A stretch of DNA of 7,039 bases from the NCBI GenBank assembly GCA_030667555.1, contig DAOUVR010000054.1, positions 1 to 7,039 of the forward strand, in the 5' to 3' direction. The notes under the pieces were generated by a model. The model was not told where the DNA came from. It did no database searches and worked only from the letters and a program-made list of their open reading frames with translations. The position numbers were made by a program, and so were the translations under genes. The DNA is from Dehalococcoidia bacterium (GTDB lineage Bacteria; Chloroflexota; Dehalococcoidia; E44-bin15). Below, piece by piece: positions 3,942-7,039 of this stretch. Every line of letters begins with the position of its first letter. The first letter of the stretch is position 1.

Positions 3942-5840
3942 ATGACGATGGAAGAGAATAACTATACTGCAGAAGACATCGAGGTACTGGGCGGACTTGA
4001 GGCGGTGCGCCGCCGCCCCGGGATGTACATTGGCAGCACCGGGCCAAAAGGGCTTCATCACCTGGTGTACGAGATAGTATATAACAGCATTGATGAGGCG
4101 ATGGCAGGCTACTGCGACAGGGTGACCGTTATCATCTTTGAGGACGGGCGGGTGGAGGTGGCCGATAATGGAAGAGGAATCCCCATTGACATTCACCCGG
4201 TAACCAGCACCTCGGCCCTGGAGGCGGTTATGACCACGCTCCACGCCGGGGCTAAGTTCGGTGGCAGGGGTTACAAGGTCTCAGGAGGCCTCCATGGGGT
4301 AGGCGCCTCTGTGGTAAACGCCCTCTCCTCAAGGCTCATGGTCGAGGTCAGGCGAGACTACAAGGTGTACTCTCAGGAGTACTGCCGCGGCATAGCCCAG
4401 AACGGTGTGGAGCAGGTGGGCGAGGCGTCGGATACCGGAACGACCACCACCTTCCTCGCCGATGAGGAGATATTCGGCAACCTGAATTATGATTATGTCG
4501 CCCTGGCACAACGCTTCCGCGAGATGTGCTATCTGACCAAGGGGCTGGAGATTTGCTTTCGAGACCAAAGGTCAGACCTCGAGGTAACCTTCTACTTCGA
4601 GGGCGGCATCGCCAGCTTTGCCCGCTATCTGAACAAGAACAGGTCTGTGCTCCACAAGCCTATATACCTGTCCAAGGAAGTGAATGGCACCGAGGTTGAG
4701 GTTGCCCTTCAATATAACGAAGGCTTCGCCGAGACCGCCCTCAGTTTTGCCAACTGTATCAATACTCAGGACGGTGGAAGCCACCTTACCGGGTTTCGCT
4801 CCGCCCTCACCCGTGTCATCAACGATGCGGCGCGCAAGTTCAAGCTGTTGAAAGAGGAGGATGCCAACCTGATTGGCGAAGACGCCAGAGAGGGACTGGT
4901 ATCCATCGTCAGCGTTAAGCTTACCGAGCCCCAGTTTGAGGGGCAGACGAAAGGCAAGCTGGGCAACCCCGATGTCAAGAACCATGTAGAGTCGGCAGTG
5001 GTGGAGGCCCTCTCCCAGTTCCTGGATGAGCATCCCGCAGACACTAAAAGGATTATTGAGAAGTGCCTTACCACGGCGCGCGCCCGTGAAGCAGCGAAAA
5101 AGGCGCGCGACCTGGTGATCGGAAAGAAATCACTTGATGGCGGCACCCTCCCCGGCAAGCTCGCCGATTGTTCTGAGAAGGACCCGTCAAAGTCCGAAAT
5201 CTACCTGGTGGAGGGGCCATCGGCGGGAGGCTCGGCGAAGCAGGGCAGAGACCGTCGCTTCCAGGCCATTCTCCCCTTAAAAGGAAAGATCCTCAATGTG
5301 GAAAAGGCTTCGCCCGAGAAGATGCTGGCCCATGAGGAGATTCGCATCATCATCACTGCCCTGGGAGCAGGCATTGACAGCGAGATGGACCTGTCGAAAT
5401 TGCGCTACGACCGCGTCATCATCATGACCGACGCCGACGTCGATGGCTCACATATTCGTACCCTGCTCCTCACCTTCTTCTTCCGCCATATGGCGGAGCT
5501 TATCAATGAAGGCCACCTGTATATCGCGCAGCCACCCCTGTTCCGTGTCAGTGCCGACAAGGAGAAGCATTGGGTCTATACGGAGAAGGATAGGGAAGCG
5601 CTGGCGAAGAAGGCCAAAGGGAAGGTGGAGATTCAGCGCTACAAGGGGCTGGGGGAGATGACTGCCCAGCAGCTATGGGACTCAACCATGAACCCCGAAA
5701 CGAGGACCATGCTTCAGGTAAACGTGTCCGATGCGGTCAATGCGGACAAGATCTTCGAGACCCTCATGGGGGACGAGGTCCCGCCGAGGAAAGCCTTCAT
5801 CCAGGCCCACGCCAAGAGCGTGAAGAACCTCGATATATAG
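3942..5840 (+). CDS. gyrB: DNA gyrase subunit B
   Basis: This is a complete 632-residue type IIA topoisomerase ATPase subunit that pairs with GyrA to introduce negative supercoils. The GHKL ATPase domain shows N48 of NSIDEA (Mg-binding Asn), D75-N-G-R-G-I-P81, and the ATP-lid GGLHGVG (115-121). The transducer domain has the Q335-T-K337 loop. The TOPRIM domain has E424-G-P-S-A-G-G-S and D497-A-D-V-D501 as metal ligands. RYKGLGEM and the C-terminal VKNLDI are typical of gyrase rather than ParE, and the length fits GyrB without the gammaproteobacterial insert. The Asp that usually precedes N48 is Tyr here (IVYNSIDEA). The start is uncertain: ATG 3942 or ATG 3948, both without a Shine-Dalgarno sequence. 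A TTG at 3912 lies in the terminator's T-run and is unlikely. No gyrA is in the window. Confidence 0.95.
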   Translation: MTMEENNYTAEDIEVLGGLEAVRRRPGMYIGSTGPKGLHHLVYEIVYNSIDEAMAGYCDRVTVIIFEDGRVEVADNGRGIPIDIHPVTSTSALEAVMTTLHAGAKFGGRGYKVSGGLHGVGASVVNALSSRLMVEVRRDYKVYSQEYCRGIAQNGVEQVGEASDTGTTTTFLADEEIFGNLNYDYVALAQRFREMCYLTKGLEICFRDQRSDLEVTFYFEGGIASFARYLNKNRSVLHKPIYLSKEVNGTEVEVALQYNEGFAETALSFANCINTQDGGSHLTGFRSALTRVINDAARKFKLLKEEDANLIGEDAREGLVSIVSVKLTEPQFEGQTKGKLGNPDVKNHVESAVVEALSQFLDEHPADTKRIIEKCLTTARAREAAKKARDLVIGKKSLDGGTLPGKLADCSEKDPSKSEIYLVEGPSAGGSAKQGRDRRFQAILPLKGKILNVEKASPEKMLAHEEIRIIITALGAGIDSEMDLSKLRYDRVIIMTDADVDGSHIRTLLLTFFFRHMAELINEGHLYIAQPPLFRVSADKEKHWVYTEKDREALAKKAKGKVEIQRYKGLGEMTAQQLWDSTMNPETRTMLQVNVSDAVNADKIFETLMGDEVPPRKAFIQAHAKSVKNLDI

Positions 5841-5882
5841 CCACTGGTAGTGACAAAGCGCTCATTCCTTGTGAAACCAACA

Positions 5883-5911
5883 GTAGGGGCGGGTTTGAAA
5901 CCCGCCCTTAC
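5883..5911. repeat. GTAGGGGCGGGTTT-type palindrome after gyrB
   Basis: GGGCGGGTT (5887-5895) pairs with AACCCGCCC (5899-5907), and the outer GTAG/TTAC bases extend the pairing with one wobble. This is a familiar dispersed element in many environmental bacterial genomes (translated GGFQTRPY). It has no T-run on either strand but could stabilise the gyrB mRNA end. Confidence 0.7.
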
Positions 5912-5974
5912 TTATAATGACATATGCCCACCCGCAGTCCCCCGGAAGGTGGGTAGCGTTTAATCCGCTTGCCC

Positions 5975-6023
5975 TGAGCTTGTCGAATGGCCGTTCATGG
6001 TTCGACAGGCTCACCACGAACGG
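5975..6023. repeat. Dispersed TGAGCTTGTCGAA/CGAACGG repeat with two alternative stems
   Basis: TGAGCTTGTCGAA (5975-5987) pairs with TTCGACAGGCTCA (6001-6013) with one wobble. Alternatively CCGTTCATGGT (5991-6001) pairs with ACCACGAACGG (6013-6023) with one mismatch. The two stems share bases and cannot coexist fully. The unit is recognised from memory as a widespread dispersed repeat (FDRLTTNG / FDKLRASG in translation). Confidence 0.7.
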
Positions 6024-6083
6024 TCTGCGACTCACTCCTTTTTGTTGCCTGTTACCGCTAGCCACCAGCAGTAACTGTAGTTG

Positions 6084-6100
6084 CCCCGATATGATCGTGG
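6084..6100. repeat. Decayed CCCCGAT hairpin
   Basis: CCCCGAT (6084-6090), atg, then ATCGTGG (6094-6100): the stem found at 201-217, here with one mismatch and the reverse-complement loop. It is followed by TGCT as in the first copy. Confidence 0.5.
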
Positions 6101-6116
6101 TGCTTACCAAAATAGG

Positions 6117-6183
6117 GTAGCCTAGAGCCCTTCAGCCGAAGGGCTCAAGGTGTGGTTGGTCGCCTAAGGCGACCAACCTACCC
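6117..6183. repeat. Composite two-hairpin repeat element, copy 2
   Basis: After GTAGCCTA (6117-6124) come two perfect stems. GAGCCCTTC (6125-6133) pairs with GAAGGGCTC (6138-6146), and GGTTGGTCGCC (6154-6164) pairs with GGCGACCAACC (6168-6178), followed by TACCCC. The frame sequences match copy 1 at 191-256, while the stem interiors differ and remain self-complementary. The first stem also contains the CCTTC-N4-GAAGG core of the in-gene palindromes. Confidence 0.7.
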
Positions 6184-6503
6184 CATGGTAGTTAAGCTGC
6201 TGCCACATTCCCTCCAGCAAGAGGAGAGAAGACTTCCTCCTGTGCCGACAATGGCGGACATGGCCAATCCTAGCTCGTCTCCTCCGAATGCAACATCACC
6301 AGTACCTCCTCCTGCTCGCCGAGGCTCCCCACTATTCTCCTGACTGGTACCGGACGGGTCCTGACCACCGTCGGCGGCACTGACCTTGAGCGCCAAGTTC
6401 CCTAGGCCTTGGTGAAATGCCACGCTCGTCTCGAGGTGACCGCTGACATACTCAACTATGGGCGGCGTAACCCTGCGACTCGATCGGGATTTACCACCAC
6501 TCC
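6184..6503. other. Spacer without a convincing gene
   Basis: No start with a good ribosome binding site leads to a protein-like frame here. The longest minus-strand frame (GTG at 6423 to TAG at 6178, open back to about 6510) gives a Gly/Ser-rich sequence without recognisable motifs. It could be chance or the eroded end of an old gene. No tRNA, terminator or clear promoter was found. Confidence 0.5.
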
Positions 6504-7039
6504 CTAGTCAAACTTGAACTTCTTCTCGTTGAAGAGACTCAAGCAGGTATCTACCACCACCGGGTCATACAGGATGACTCGGTTCTTTGATATCTCCTCC
6601 AGGGCCGCACCTATGCCCGGAGCCGGACGGTAGGGGCGGTCGGAGGTCATGGCCTCCACCACGTCGGCCACGCCCAGGATCCTCGCCTCGAGCAGGATAT
6701 CTTCACCCGATAGACCGGCAGGATAGCCAGACCCGTCCATCCTTTCGCGGTGCTGAAGCACCACTTCGGCCACTGGCCACGGGAACTCTATCGTCTTCAA
6801 TATGTCATAGGAGACCCGCGGCTGGTCTTTCACCATGCTGAATTCAGCATCGTCCAGCCGGCCAGGCTTAGTGAGGATATCGCTGGGGGTATATATCGCT
6901 CCCACATCGTGAACAAGCCCGGCCATATAGATTCCAGTGATCTGATCCGCTATTAGGCCCATCTCGCTGGCTATGGCGCTCGCCAGGTAGAATTGGATGC
7001 GGCGACCGACCGAGCCTACGCCAACCTGCCGTACCATTA
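6504..7039 (-). CDS. Degenerate HD-GYP domain protein (5' end outside window)
   Basis: The visible 177 residues (numbered from the ATG at 7037) cover nearly one whole HD-GYP domain of the cyclic-di-GMP phosphodiesterase superfamily: AGLVH43-D44-VGAIYTPSDILTKPG, YDILKTIEFPWP, QHRERMDG-SGYP106, ARILGVADVVEAMTSDRPYRPA, and LYDPVVVDTCLSLF near the end. Several usual active-site positions are changed: HD-x-G-K is HDVGA (A47), the 'HP' His is Q72, and the second His of QHHER is R97. The N-terminal 'GHQRRV'-like segment reads GSVGRRI. H43, D44, H96, D125 and the GYP motif remain. It may be a non-catalytic c-di-GMP binder or a decaying enzyme. The frame stays open to the window edge, so the Met at 7037 is probably internal and a sensor or receiver domain may lie upstream. 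It is convergent with gyrB. Confidence 0.85.
   Translation of the reverse strand, partial: MVRQVGVGSVGRRIQFYLASAIASEMGLIADQITGIYMAGLVHDVGAIYTPSDILTKPGRLDDAEFSMVKDQPRVSYDILKTIEFPWPVAEVVLQHRERMDGSGYPAGLSGEDILLEARILGVADVVEAMTSDRPYRPAPGIGAALEEISKNRVILYDPVVVDTCLSLFNEKKFKFD

Noticed and set aside
4572..5158. Long open frames on the minus strand opposite gyrB
   Set aside because: They are antisense shadows of a strongly conserved coding sequence and have no recognisable protein motifs.
5887..5907. Intrinsic terminator of gyrB
   Set aside because: The stem is strong but has no T-run on either strand; it fits a dispersed repeat better.
5862..6120. Open frames on both strands downstream of gyrB
   Set aside because: Their translations (for example FDRLTTNG, GGFQTRPY) are the usual products of reading through dispersed repeats.
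6178..6423. Minus-strand 81-codon frame in the spacer after the HD-GYP gene
   Set aside because: It has a GTG start without a clear Shine-Dalgarno sequence, Gly/Ser-rich low-complexity content and no motifs; kept only as a note in the spacer entry.

Overview
The window looks like a bacterial chromosome of moderately high GC content, most plausibly from the Chloroflexota (Dehalococcoidia-like). That placement is an inference. It rests on the general look of the GyrB protein and on several families of short dispersed hairpin repeats (PERSEG-, QTRPY-, SPFIKGG- and FDRLTTNG-type when translated) that I associate with such genomes and metagenome bins. No rRNA or tRNA gene is visible to confirm it.

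Layout. Positions 1-65 hold the probable last 20 codons of an upstream gene. Positions 66-281 are repeat-rich non-coding DNA. Two genes on the + strand (282-2312 and 2442-3152) look like phage or phage-tail-like structural genes: a large protein with a propeller-like N-terminal half and a tail-hub-like C-terminal half, then a smaller protein with a spike/OB-like N-terminus and a receptor-binding-like C-terminus. They are separated by a 120-bp block of hairpins flanked by a perfect 9-bp direct repeat. A hairpin-rich spacer (3153-3290) follows. Next comes a strong, apparently autoregulated, nearly leaderless promoter that drives a small XRE-family regulator (3394-3849). A terminator-like hairpin separates the regulator from gyrB (3942-5840, complete). 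Positions 5841-6503 contain no convincing gene and are dominated by palindromic repeats in the first half. The window ends inside a minus-strand HD-GYP domain gene (6504-7039, 5' end outside), several of whose conserved metal-site residues are replaced.

How the genes relate. The two tail-like genes, and perhaps the fragment before them, look like the distal end of a prophage, tailocin or injection-system cluster. The XRE gene may be its repressor or an independent regulator; the sequence cannot decide this. gyrB and the HD-GYP gene look like ordinary chromosomal genes flanking the element.

The most unusual aspect is the repeat landscape. A small palindrome, roughly TCCTTC-N4-GAAGGA, occurs in spacers. 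It also occurs about five times (plus one diverged copy) inside the large tail gene, always in the same reading frame, where it encodes a Pro-Ser-x-Glu-Gly type pentapeptide. I do not see a complete, clearly new multi-gene system here. The repeat-in-gene pattern, the tandem operator and the degenerate HD-GYP domain deserve follow-up.
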